64,000 nucleotides of DNA, taken from NCBI RefSeq assembly GCF_022605725.1, contig NC_065567.1, positions 34,885,127 to 34,949,126 on the forward strand, read 5' to 3'. Of the stretch, positions 12,906-22,915 are shown one piece after another. The position numbers were made by a program, and so were the translations under genes. The DNA comes from Anthonomus grandis grandis. Lineage: Eukaryota; Arthropoda; Insecta; Coleoptera; Curculionidae. The number at the start of each line of letters is the position of its first letter. Position 1 is the stretch's first letter. Under the pieces are notes generated by a model. The model did not search any database. It saw only the letters and a program-made list of their open reading frames with translations, and was not told the DNA's origin.

Positions 12906-13250
12906 ATTTTCTGAGTTGTCTTTATCTTTAGGATCGCAGTATCTCCGAACTGCAATTACTCTTTACATTACTAGCGATTTCTATAATTTAGTAACAATTA
13001 TAATCATTTCTATCATTGTTTATACAATTGAAATTATGTTTCACTGATCCCGTGTTCTTATACAGTGTATAAGATTAGGAATAATCCAGGATTTCATATA
13101 TATTTAATCTTATTAATAAATTTCACAGTACCTATCTCAGGATCATTCTCGTTTAGTATATCCAACCAATTTTTATTTTGTAGTTTACCTTTTAAAAGAA
13201 TGTCACCTAGTTTTTTAATGTTTTTTCTTCTTAAAACTTCAAGAGAATAA
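12906..13250. other. AT-rich stretch, nothing recognised
   Basis: This is the region upstream of the hAT remnant. It contains no motif that I recognise. Confidence 0.35.
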
Positions 13251-13254
13251 AAAA

Positions 13255-13411
13255 AACCCAAAATAGTCACAAAGAGTGAATATGACTTAAAAGCTAAAGA
13301 GGATCCCTTGTGAACTTCTGGTCGGAGTATGCGATTTATATGAGCATATACAGAATAATTATAATTCTTGTACTTAACAGGAGATGGCGTGCTAAAATTT
13401 GGGATGGTCTG
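13255..13411 (+). repeat. Partial copy of the 410-bp unit core plus left flank
   Basis: Positions 13351-13411 repeat the AATTATAATTCTTG and AGATGGCGTGCTAAAATT landmarks of the tandem units at 8749-9800, then stop abruptly at about 13411, where the pogo-like element begins. The preceding GAGGATCCC...CTTCTGGTCG block (13300-13325) recurs at 16878-16905. Confidence 0.6.
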
Positions 13412-15078
13412 GCAATTAACCCAGTCGTCAGATTTTGTGGTTTGGGATTATATTTCGCCACAACCGGTGCAAGCTTGGTCATCGTCGTCCATATCATCTG
13501 AAGAGTCATCCAATGTCGGTGGCTCTAGATCTTCGTCTGAGGATGAGTCGCTTTTGGCAGCTTTCTCAATATTCTTTTTGTTCACTTTTGGCTTCTTCAA
13601 AACTGGTTTTAATTTACTGGTCTTTAGTTCTTTTTGTGTTTTTTTAGACGCTTTGTTCTTTTTTTCGCCAATTCTTGTCTCTGTAGTTAAAATTTCCGCC
13701 AGCCGCTTGCTTCTTTTGCATTAGTTTCTGTAACCGATACATTTTGTTTTTCTGGTACAGAATCATCTTCAGTCTGCCAACTGCAGCAATGTTGTTGATT
13801 ATCATCAGATAAAGCTTTGGTAAAACTTTGAGAACTACGATCTGGAATTTTATTTTCACCTGCATCGGGAGCCTCGATACTATTTTCAGTCAAATAGGCG
13901 TCATCTGGGATAGCAGAAGGATTAAATGGCATAATTCCCGTAGCCTTGAATGCCGAAGTTCCATTATTTACAGTTGCAGACTTGTTCCATCCTTCAAAAA
14001 GTAACTTTCCAAATTGTAATCTAGTGAGCTTTCGTCCTGGATTATTTTTAATATATAAACTGCAAGCTGAGTAGTAGTTTAATTTTAAAGATCTAAAAAA
14101 ACATCTATCTAGTGGTTGTAAAAATTGCGTCGTATGACTTGGCAAGCAAAGCAGTATGATGTTGTGTTCAATACAGTATTCTAGCATCTCAACGTTATTG
14201 CAGTGTGAAGCATGACCATCAAGCAGTAACAAAACTGTCCCGGAACGAACTGATCTTTGAGCCACTGAAAAAAATATGTCACTGTTGACATAAGCCGATC
14301 TTTCTGACATATAAACCAAGGATCCCGGAGACATTCCATCCTCGAACTCTTGCTTTTTGTTTTTTCCTTTCATAACGCAGATTGGGGGATGAAAAACGCC
14401 TTCCGCATTACAACAGGCTATAACCGTAATGGTTTCTACCTTTTCACCGGAGCTGATACTTGCGATGTTTTTAGATCCTTTCTTAACAATAACATGCCCC
14501 GGCCTATTATTAAGTTGTAAACCCGTCTCATCCATATTGTAGATGTGTCCAGGTTTATTCATAAGATCATTCTCGGTCATAGTATTTTCTAGCAGCTGAA
14601 AGTAAGTCTCAACATCTTTTTTGTTCATACCCAAGCATCGATTAATGGAGACCCCTTTTGCTTTTCTCACTGACAGCCTTGGGTTTCTCTGCAGAAATAA
14701 CTGCAGCCACGGATAACCAGCTAATCTCAATTCCTTATTAAAATTATGTTTAATACCCAGCTGTTCGGCCAATCTAAAAGCCATACTTCGCACATCAGTT
14801 CGAGTAGAAGAAAATTATTTTTTTTGAAGTTTTAGGATATGTGTGGCCAACTTTTTTTCAGCAGCTTCGCCTAACGTGGAGGAGGGTCCAAGAGGACCTT
14901 TCTTTATATTGTCTGCCAATTTTCTTCTTCGTAGAGTGGTTGCCGGTACCCCAAAATTACGAGCAGCCTCATTAACTCCCATTCTATTTTCATTAACGGC
15001 TTTAATGGCGTCGGCTAACTGTTGTTGGGTCCAACTAGCCCTGGAACAACTTCCAGTACGCTTGTATTTGGTAGGCAT
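13412..15078 (-). pseudogene. Pogo/jerky-like transposase with one premature stop in its main body
   Basis: From ATG at 15078 the product has a pipsqueak/CENP-B-type helix-turn-helix (WTQQQLADAIKAV...GVPATTLRRR, residues about 16-55). A second DNA-binding half follows (WLQLFLQRNPRLSVRKA), then a DDE domain with HIYNMDETGLQL, LLLLDGHASHCN and LPSHTTQFLQPLDRCFF, which keeps all three acidic positions. The two large open parts (15078-14818 and 14814-13690) are in the same frame, separated only by TAA at 14817-14815. A second stop lies at about 13689. Beyond it a lysine-rich then acidic tail ending in a CTGCGE-like zinc-binding start is readable after one frameshift, to about 13412, where the gene is cut off. 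The good state of the DDE core suggests a fairly young copy. It is presumably inactive. Confidence 0.85.
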
Positions 15079-15459
15079 ACTGAAAAGAAAAATAGATATT
15101 AATGAGCCATCTCACCTCAAAAATAAGCGAACCATCTATCCTCGTTGTGAGAGGAGAGATGGCACACCTCAAAAACTAAACACGTTTTGAAATATGCGCT
15201 ATTTTGAGGTTCTATAACAAAACTTAAGTGTTTTTACTTATTTGACACGATATTGTGAATCAAATTATTGTTAAATTTAAAGCTCACTAGCACAAAGAAG
15301 GAATTCCGACAAATATTTTTGCACTATACGGATCACGTATAAATTGATATTTATGTAGACATTTAACCGATGAACACAAACGGAACGGTGGCATGCCTGA
15401 TATGAACTGAAGTACCTCAGAGCACAGCCGCTCGCGCCGTCTATCCTCGAATTACCCTA
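13412..15459 (-). mobile_element. Pogo/jerky-like DNA transposon, left end truncated
   Basis: The element is defined by its transposase and by a right end at about 15457, where the inverse of the sequence reads GGGTAATTCGAGGATAGACG next to TA. TA is the usual target of pogo and other Tc/mariner relatives. The left side stops within the transposase C-terminus at about 13411 against a partial repeat copy, and no matching inverted terminal repeat is present there. The repeat continues as a fuller copy immediately to the right at 15461. The element is therefore bracketed by two direct repeat copies. Confidence 0.65.
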
Positions 15460-15460
15460 G

Positions 15461-15680
15461 AGAATAATTATAATTCTTGCACTAAACATGAGATGGCGTT
15501 AAAATGTGGGATGCTCTGGTACCCAATAGTAATGGAGACGCGACGGAGAAGCGTTATAAATATTGGGAGGAAACTTTCGCATCTGAGTTAGAATAATTTG
15601 TCCAAGTAAAGGTTATAAATGTCTTGTTAGTAACAGAATTGTAACAAAAGTAAGTATTAAGAACTTTTAAGAATTAAGAA
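15461..15680 (+). repeat. Further copy of the 410-bp unit
   Basis: AATTATAATTCTTG, GAGATGGCG, TGGGATGCTCTGGTACCCAATA, GGAGACGCGACGGAGAAGCG and ATAAATATTGGGAGG repeat in the order seen at 9640-9760. The sequence then continues, as there, into a TTATAAAT block and a transposase remnant. Confidence 0.65.
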
Positions 15681-15689
15681 CAAAATTTA

Positions 15690-15890
15690 TGATGGATTGG
15701 AAAAGGGGTAAAATAAATAGCCAACAATTAGCTCCGATTCGATACCTTTAGACTACTTTCTTTGGGAACAAAAATTAGGTATGTACTCTACACGAGAAAC
15801 CTAGAAAACATTGATTACCTAAATGAGAGAATAAAAAAAGAATGCCAAAAATGTTACAGTAGTTTGGAAAAACAAGGTATTATGTGTTAT
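15690..15890 (+). pseudogene. Second Tc/mariner-like transposase remnant
   Basis: This is parallel to 9985-10260. It has ATGGATTGGAAAA, then a TTTAGACTA...TTTGGG block and a GAGAAACCTAGAAAACATTGATTA block at matching spacing. It is more decayed than the first copy, and only the region around the third catalytic aspartate can be inferred by comparison. Confidence 0.45.
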
Positions 15891-16199
15891 GATCAAGCTT
15901 TTGAAAACTTTTCAGTTGTGATGAAAGATATGTCACCAAGGTACAGTGTATTTCCCTTATTCTTAGTAATTTTGATTTCTGGTATAGTGAACCAGATGAA
16001 AGTATCGTGTGTTTAAAAGGCAAAATCAAAATCACTTTTTAATATACTATTGAACTTTCTCCATTATACAATGTACAATTACATAAGCAGTCCAAATCCA
16101 AATTACAGTTTGAGTTATGCAAAATTAGTTCACCTTTTTTGGTAAAACCTCTATTGTTTAGTGGAAAAGTCATAAAAGAAGTTTTCTCCGGATTCAAAG

Positions 16200-16760
16200 A
16201 TAATAGACTGGCATCTAATCTTTCTTAGAAAAGCGATCGAAATAACGCATCCTTGGCGTTTTAAGACCTTTTTGTCGAATAGAGCTTCCTACTAATAATA
16301 CTGTGTCATCAGCATAGTTGGATATTTTTGCTACGTTACTAATTAATCTAAATATACTATTTATAATAATTAAAAATAGAATTGGGCCTAAAACAGAGCC
16401 TGATAGCACACCAAAAACTACTTTCGATGAGCTACTAAAAACATTATTAACTTTGGTTTTTTGACATCTGTCCGATAAATAAGATTTTAACGAACTTTAC
16501 CTCTAATGCCAATTTTTTCAAGTCTATCAAATCAAATATTATGCGCCACAATGTCGAATGCCTTTTATAGGTCTAGAAAAACAGCATTTGCTTTAAGGTT
16601 CTTATTAATATTTTCTATTAGAAAATTCTTAGCCTCGTACATTGCATGCTTTTTCTTTATGATTATTGATATGCTTTTACTCAATATATACAAATGTTTA
16701 GAGATTTTCTGTAAAACTGTACTGAACGTTGCAATATTTTTTAGTTTTAACAAAGAAAAG
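16200..16760 (-). pseudogene. Jockey/CR1-like reverse transcriptase remnant, second copy
   Basis: On the - strand a FLIENINKNLKANAVFLDL-like block (about 16630-16570) precedes DRLEKIGIRG (about 16520). It is followed by SVLGPILFLIIIN (16400-16360) and a NYADDTVLLVGSS motif (16320-16280), the RT active site. The block order is that of an RT with internal decay. The first block is similar to 10470 and the wider flanks are also shared. Both are old copies of one family. Confidence 0.65.
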
Positions 16761-16769
16761 ATTCAAATA

Positions 16770-17470
16770 CATATTATTTAAAAGATGTTTTAGTAAAAAC
16801 TTTAACTTCTTAGGCTCCAAACTAAAAAATAGTCTGAATAAAAAAATGAATATATGACTTAAAAAAAAAAGTTAAAGAGGATCCCTCTTGTGCACTTCTG
16901 GTCGTGTCAGAATGAAAGACAATTTGACACCGACCCAAAACCATCGCTTTTAAAAATTCATATTCCTCGTTAATGTCCCCTCAAAATGTCGATTTGAAGA
17001 CCGACGCGACGTTATCGACAGCATGCCGACCCGTCTGCACGGATCGTTGACAACAGATTAGATTAAATGATTGGGTTTTTATGGTGACGTTAATCAATCA
17101 TGTACCACCGGATTGTCATAAATCAATCGCGGCTTTAACCGCCGAATTTTGTGAACGAATTAATACTTTAGAGATCGGATCCCGCCGAACAAATTTCTTT
17201 TAAAATTGAACCCCGATTTTTTTCTTTTTTTTTTTATTAATGGCCCTATAGAAACGGATTTTTATTTGGCTTAATCTATAGAAGATTTTGTGATTAATTA
17301 ATTTTGAAAGGTTTTATTTATTCATTGTTTAAAATTTGTTTTAAGCTATTAATGAATCTTGACCTGTTTTTTTTTTGTGATAAGGTGAAATAAATTTATT
17401 AATCGGGTGGCCTAAATTAAGAAAAAAATATTATTGTTAAGAATTTTATACATAATAAACAAATAAGCCT
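16770..17470. other. Non-coding stretch with a GC-richer island
   Basis: Positions 16878-16905 share a block with 13300-13325. Positions 16980-17170 are distinctly richer in G+C and CpG than the surroundings and have no repeat partner in the window. This could be a conserved host element, but nothing identifies it. Confidence 0.35.
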
Positions 17471-17724
17471 CTATAGAAATAGAGTTTGGGAAAGATATCA
17501 CCAAGATGAACATCTTAAATAACTGGAAGCTATAGAGGAAAGCAGAAGGTTCATTACTAAGAGAAATCAAAGTTCTGAAATACAAGCGTTAATGGAAGAT
17601 AGGAGAAAATGTAAAGCGATAAAAACAGGATACAATGAACTAAGAGAGATTAACAGGAGGATATCCAAATCTATCCGAAGAGATAACCAAACAATTAAAA
17701 AATCCAACAAACGATTAAAGATAA

Positions 17725-17985
17725 TAATGTTCTGTTAGTTAGTTTAATAGTTTTATTATCTAGTTAGAATTTGGTTTTATTCATATGTTCAGTTAGAATT
17801 AGATTTATTTGTTAGACGTGGCAACGTTGGATCGGCTGTAAAGGACGGGCAGTGACAGAACCAACGCGGTGGGTCAACAGACCTTGATTTCTCTCTTCGA
17901 TAAGTTGTATAATTTAAAAAGTAAAAACGAGTTGCAGCGACCAAAGTAGCTTTAATTTCAAGAACCCAATGATCAAACAAATAAA
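17725..17985. mobile_element. 260-bp insertion in the RTE element, unknown class
   Basis: RTE-like coding stops at about 17720 and resumes at about 17985. The inserted piece is not coding and is richer in G+C in its middle (17815-17890). It could be a solo LTR or a short non-autonomous element. No duplication was resolved. Confidence 0.35.
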
Positions 17986-18415
17986 AGTTCCAAAGCTCTT
18001 AGAAGAAAATCAAACAATGGCAAAAAAATGATCAAATTAAAAGGCAAAAATCGAATGTTGACCACCAATAGAGAAAACTTATTAAGTGTAGTAGAAGAAT
18101 TATATACCGAATTGTACAAAATTCGATGAACAACAAACAGATAACTTAGGTAACTCTGGAAAAAGAGTAGTTAGCCAATGATCGAAAGAAATGCCAGATA
18201 TAGCAACAGATGAAATAGGACTCTAAAGAGAGTGCAAAGAAATGAAGCTCCGGATGAAGACGGTACTGTTATAGTATATAGAAGTCGTAAAGATTGAAGG
18301 GAACAGACGTTTAGAAAATGAAGGAACTGTTCAACTTATGTCTGCACCAAGGCGAATCGCATGGCATGTGCTATGCACTAAACATTTTAATACACGATAA
18401 AGGTGACCCAAAAAT

Positions 18416-19020
18416 GTGTATTCAATATTTATTCACTTTAATCAAATAGAGAATGAAAGCGCAAGAAATATTAACTTAAAGAGAAAAAGTATGTACTGAT
18501 ATAAAAAAGAAAAAAATAATTACTACTTACAAAAAAACACAACTAAAATACAATTGCCAGTATCGAACACTCATTCATAAATAACCACTAAAATATCCAC
18601 TAAAAAAACCTTTTGTATACACCCAAAAATAAAAATACTAATTATTAAATTAATATAGCATGCGCCTCCACCAAACGCAGATTTATCAAAACAAAACAAA
18701 ACTGAAGATGTATTGCGGCCGACCAGATCAAGCGTGTCCATAAACAATCACCCTGAACAGCATAATAAAATAGCTGGTCGACTTCGATAGACAAAAGCTC
18801 GAATGTCTTTCCTGCGAGTGAATTTTGCATACGTGATAGGCTGAATGCTGATGCGGCCGGACCTCTGTAGCCTGCTTAATGCGTATTTGGTTCGATTAGA
18901 TGCTCCAAATTTCGGAAGACAAATATCAATGTGTCTTCCTGGTGCTGGATAATTTATAAATACTGGATAATTTTAGGTAGACAGTGTCTACCTTGTCTAG
19001 TCGTACGCTTCGCCACTGCT
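18416..19020. mobile_element. 600-bp insertion in the RTE element, unknown class
   Basis: RTE coding breaks off after a GDPK segment at about 18412 and resumes near 19030. Between them is an AT-rich left part and a GC-richer right part (18660-19015). The right part includes a palindrome AGGTAGACA-G-TGTCTACCT at 18975-18993. There is no transposase or RT. It may be an LTR or non-autonomous element. Confidence 0.4.
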
Positions 19021-19205
19021 ATACAAGCTATTTAGAAGAATAAAAACAGATCGACAAGAAAGAAAATTGGAATTTTATCAAACTAGGAAAACGGCGGTTT
19101 TAGAATAAACTTTGTCACTAACAACAACCGACTCCTGATCGTGGCCTTCGCTCACTTCCACAAAGCATTCGATTCGATCAAAAGAAACAGTGTAATAAAA
19201 GGGCT

Positions 19206-19934
19206 GGAGGAAAGTCGTATAGACGTTTTTCTATTTTATTTTATTTACTTCATTCTACAGAAAAAATTCCAATTATTGAGTGAGACAAGAAAAACAACAC
19301 TAAACAAACTACATTCTAAGTAAAACAAGATAATATACATTATCAATATTAATAGTTGCCTACAATAATACAAGAGAAAATTAATTTTGAGGTTACTATT
19401 TAGGAAAAGTGTATTCTTTTAATTTCGGACAAACCACAGTTAAAATATGTTACATTGATCCTGAACAGAATTAAAAATGCTACACAATTTGCGCATTGTG
19501 GAGAATTTCCAAATATTTGTTCTAGGTCTCTCAATGAAAATTTTACTATTCTTTTTACATACTAGAATTAATTTAGATGACTTCCAAAGGTTCGGAAAAC
19601 ATTCTTGTTTTAGTCCCAGATTAAAGAGAATTGTTAGACAAAAACACAAGTAGAATCAGATAAGAGAAATAGTGGTAGTTTGTCAAGGCCAATTATTGAT
19701 TTCGGCTTAATGGTTTTTAAGGCAAGTAGAACCATCACACCAATCATTTTCGATAAAATTGGACAAAATTGTAGGTTGTACATATGAATTTTGAGTTTCA
19801 ACTCTATTATTTTTCGGTGATCTGACAGTAGTGTAAGAACTTTGAAAGAAATCGGCTAACGCATTAGCAATACCCTGAGGGCTAGTTAACAATTCTCTTT
19901 TTTGATCAAACATAGTTTGCGGCAACTAGCTACT
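19206..19934 (-). pseudogene. Jockey/CR1-like fragment inserted into the RTE element
   Basis: The - strand reads TMFDQKRELLTSPQGIANAL, ADFFQSSY and so on (19920-19830), the linker before the RT in Jockey/CR1 elements. Then comes FNLGLKQECFPNLWKSSKLI (19615-19560), the start of the RT. After an internal deletion it reads ERPRTNIWKFSTMRKLCSIFNSV (19535-19465), a C-terminal segment. The catalytic core of the RT is missing. The surrounding RTE gene is on the opposite strand and resumes after 19934, which shows the order of insertion. Confidence 0.6.
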
Positions 19935-20394
19935 TCCCTTGTGAACACTGCACTAACATAACAGTAGTTATGGGGTACTATCTGTAATGCTACTATGCCT
20001 ATAAGATTATATATAAAGACAAAATATATAAAAGTTGAAAGAGGAATTAGACAAGGGGACACGTTATATCTTAAACTTTTTATGGCAGTTCTGGAACATG
20101 CTTTCAAGCAGTTAGACTGGGGCACCAAACAAATCTGTATTAACGGTAAAATGCTCTCCTCTCTGTGATTTTCCGATGAAATAGTTCTAATAACATATAA
20201 CTTAGGAGAAATTAGAACTATGATTACTGAGTTAAATGCCGTTAACAAAGAAGTCGGTTTAAACATGAAATTTAAAAACCGTAATTCATAACAAATTTGA
20301 TACTAAATGAAAACCTAAAGGTTGGTGGTAACGAAATAATACTAGTCCACTCAGAAAATAGTAATATTTTTGAATTTTAATATTTTCTGAAATG

Positions 20395-22255
20395 CAAAAC
20401 AGCAGCGATTAGCACTTTGTATTCTGATGTTAAGTTCCTTAGTCATGTCATTATCTGACTGTAATAGTATTGGTCCATCGTCACATTTTGTCCTATCCGA
20501 TCCGTACGCTCAATTCTTAATTTACCCATGTACTTACATTTATTTTTAGGCCTATATTTTCGGCTACAGATTCAATATTTAGAAATTCTTCTTTAACGTT
20601 CGCAGTTGAGTTTCCAGCGATGTGTATGTCATCCGCAAAGGCCAATATAAGACGGATGTTTCAATTTTTGAATAAGAGAGTCTTAAGAGAGTGGGGAAAT
20701 GCCGTCTCGCTGTTTTAGGCCATTATTTATAGCAAAAAAAGGTTGAAGGCTTTCCTCCGATTCGTACTGCACTTACGGAGCCTTGCTGATCTAACCTGAC
20801 AAGTTGATTGGGATTCCTAGTTCTATCATACCATTCCACAGCAACGTTGTCCTATGCTTATTTAAAGTCGATAAATAGTTGATGTAGGACTTCGTATTTC
20901 CAGCACTTCATTAATTGACAGACTGTAAAGATCTGAACTGTTGATCGCTTTTTTCTGAACATATTGGTAGTCACTGAGCTGATGCTCTACGTAGAAAGTT
21001 AGTCTTTTGAGTAGTACTGAGGACCAAACCCTATATGCAGTATTTATTAATGATATTCCCTGATACGTCGAGTATTGCAATTTATCGCCCCTTTTAGTGT
21101 AGGGACACTATGATACTCTTTTTCCAACTACTTGGTATTTTATATTCTTGCTTCTGGAAGTGAAGCTAATATTGTGTCATTACTTAGTGCTTTGTTATTC
21201 TTTAGCCTGCTGATCACCTTCGGTACCCTCTCTTCGACCAAGGGATCTGCGATATAGTAGGTGACCTTATCTCTCTTGGTCTGCTGAGCGCTTAGTAATT
21301 GGCCGAAGTAACTTCCTGACACCGCCATCACCTCGCTATTAATTGTTGCTAGTCTTCCGTTATCTGTTTACCAGTCATGTATGTCAGTTCCCAGTCTAAA
21401 GCCTGAGTATTTATCCCTATATATATCTATTTCTTTTCGCTTGCTGAAAAAATTTATAATCTGGTTATTTTTTCGAATCGCTTCCAGGTCTTTTAAAATT
21501 TTTTGTTCGTGTGCTCCTTTCTTTACTCTAAATATTCTCTCTGCTGTTGTTCTTATTTTTCTGTATTTTTCCCTATTGGGTTCATTTAGGTTTTGCAGCA
21601 CCTTCAGTCGGGCCATGTTTCTTTATCTTCTTTTCACACTGCTCGTCGAAGAAAAAGTTCGTCCTTTAGGCCCTTTTTTTTCTCACTATCATTTGCGTAC
21701 TTGCAATTACTCATCTATTAATGTTTCCCCATGTTTTCTTAACATCATCCTATATGGATGTTGACTCAAGGTATGCTGTTAGACTCCTCTGGTATTTTCG
21801 TTTTTTGCTGTCATCTTTGAATGTTTCAGTATTCCATGTAGGGGTCTGGACAGTTTTGTTATACTTTTGGCTAGATATTCTTGCCCGTACTTTAGCTGTG
21901 GTCACTGTCTGAATCCACACCTCTGAGGCTTCTTACGTCGATTATATTGCTGCCGTATCTTGCATTCATTAGGACATGGTTATTTGGTTCTTTATTACTC
22001 CATCGTTAGATATCCAAGATTCTTTATGAATGTTCTTGCGTTCGAAGATTGTTGATTTGATCAATAGGTTGTTTGGACCATGTCTACTAATTGGATAATT
22101 ATCGTTGCAGTATTCATGTAGGTTATGTTTGCCAATTATTAGTCTAAAGGCCTCTTTTTTTCCTACTTGAGCATTGAAGTCTACCAGCACTATTACCATG
22201 TCTTGTTTTGGTGTTCGGTACAATGTTCTTTCCAATTCATCATAAAAGACCATAT
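20395..22255 (-). pseudogene. RTE-like element with endonuclease and RT, decayed
   Basis: Read on the - strand, the order is endonuclease (MVIVLVDFNAQVGKKEAF, about 22200-22145), then a NHLLINSTIF-like block around 22070. A linker follows (VLQNLNEPNREKYRKIRTTA, 21600-21540), then a segment with SRLKNNKALSNDTI (about 21210). The RT comes last (YQGISLINTAYRVWSSVLLKRL, 21065-21000, then QLSDYQYVQKKAINSSD, with degraded later motifs to about 20400). This is the domain order of an RTE-type ORF2. The breaks are frameshifts rather than large deletions. No 3' tail was recognised. Confidence 0.7.
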
Positions 22256-22915
22256 TTTAAGAATTCGCTGATTAAAAATGCCTCTAGCTTTTTCTGTAGG
22301 TATTGAGCGAGTGTCCTTGATTCTGCTCTATAAAGCAACACTGGAAATATATAACAGCAAAGCATTCTTACTTTTCTTGTAAAATTAAGGTCGTGGTTTT
22401 TTTTGTCAAGTCTTTTGATTTGCTGGTTTCTGATGATAAGTTGGGACGGTACATTGGTGTCTTTCCGCATTATCATGATTTTGATCCTATCTATGTTCAG
22501 CGTTTTTTTCACTGATGTCTTTGACTCCTGTCGTGAGGTCTTGTAGGCTTTCAATATGGTCAGCAAATCTTACGATATCATTTGCATACCTTATATTGTT
22601 CATTCGTTGACCGTTTACAGATATTCCCAGTTTTATGTCATCTAGGGCTTCTTTAAATGTCTTTTCTGAGCATAGGGTAATTATTAGGGGTGAGAGAATA
22701 CATCCTTGTCCTCTTTGTATGTCAATTACATGTTTTCAGCTTTTATTCATTTATTAGCTGTTTGACCCCAATAAAGATTTCCAATAATTTTTAATTCTTG
22801 ATCATCTAATCCGACTTTTCTCTAGTTTTCTATGCTGGACTTTGTCAAATGCTTTTTGATAACCCACGAAGCATGCATACACATCGTAGTTTATATCACG
22901 CCATCTCTGGAATAG
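22250..22915 (-). pseudogene. RTE-like element, RT C-terminal half
   Basis: The - strand has a FVGYQKAFDKVQHRK-like segment (about 22865-22820). QRGQGCILSPLIITLCSE (22725-22665) follows, then ISVNGQRMNNIRYANDIVRF (22625-22565), where the usual YADD is YAND. Next are KTLNIDRIKIMIMRKDTN and RMLCCYIFPVLLYRAESRTL (about 22370-22310), a conserved C-terminal block of RTE elements. It joins head-to-tail to the endonuclease end of the next element at about 22250. The 5' side is truncated at about 22915. Confidence 0.7.

Larger units (their letters stand above)
17480..20345 (+). pseudogene. RTE-like retrotransposon split by insertions
   Basis: The coding remnants lie in order on the + strand. A basic linker before the RT contains MEDRRKCKAIKTGYNELREI (17590-17650). 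An ENLLSVVEELYTELYK-like segment (about 18070-18125) comes next, then KELFNLCLHQGES and ILIHDKGDPK (18320-18410). TDRQERKLEFYQTR (about 19050-19090), AFAHFHKAFDSIKRN (19145-19190), RGIRQGDTL (about 20045) and GEIRTMITELNAVNKEVGLNMKF (20205-20270) follow. These are RT motifs of the RTE type. Insertions at about 17725-17985, 18416-19020 and 19206-19934 break it. The YADD motif has decayed to a SDEIV-like form and stops are present throughout. The 5' endonuclease is not seen. Confidence 0.7.

Noticed and set aside
13368..13724. 118-codon open frame on the + strand
   Set aside because: It lies opposite the acidic, repetitive tail of the pogo-like transposase and has no domain of its own.
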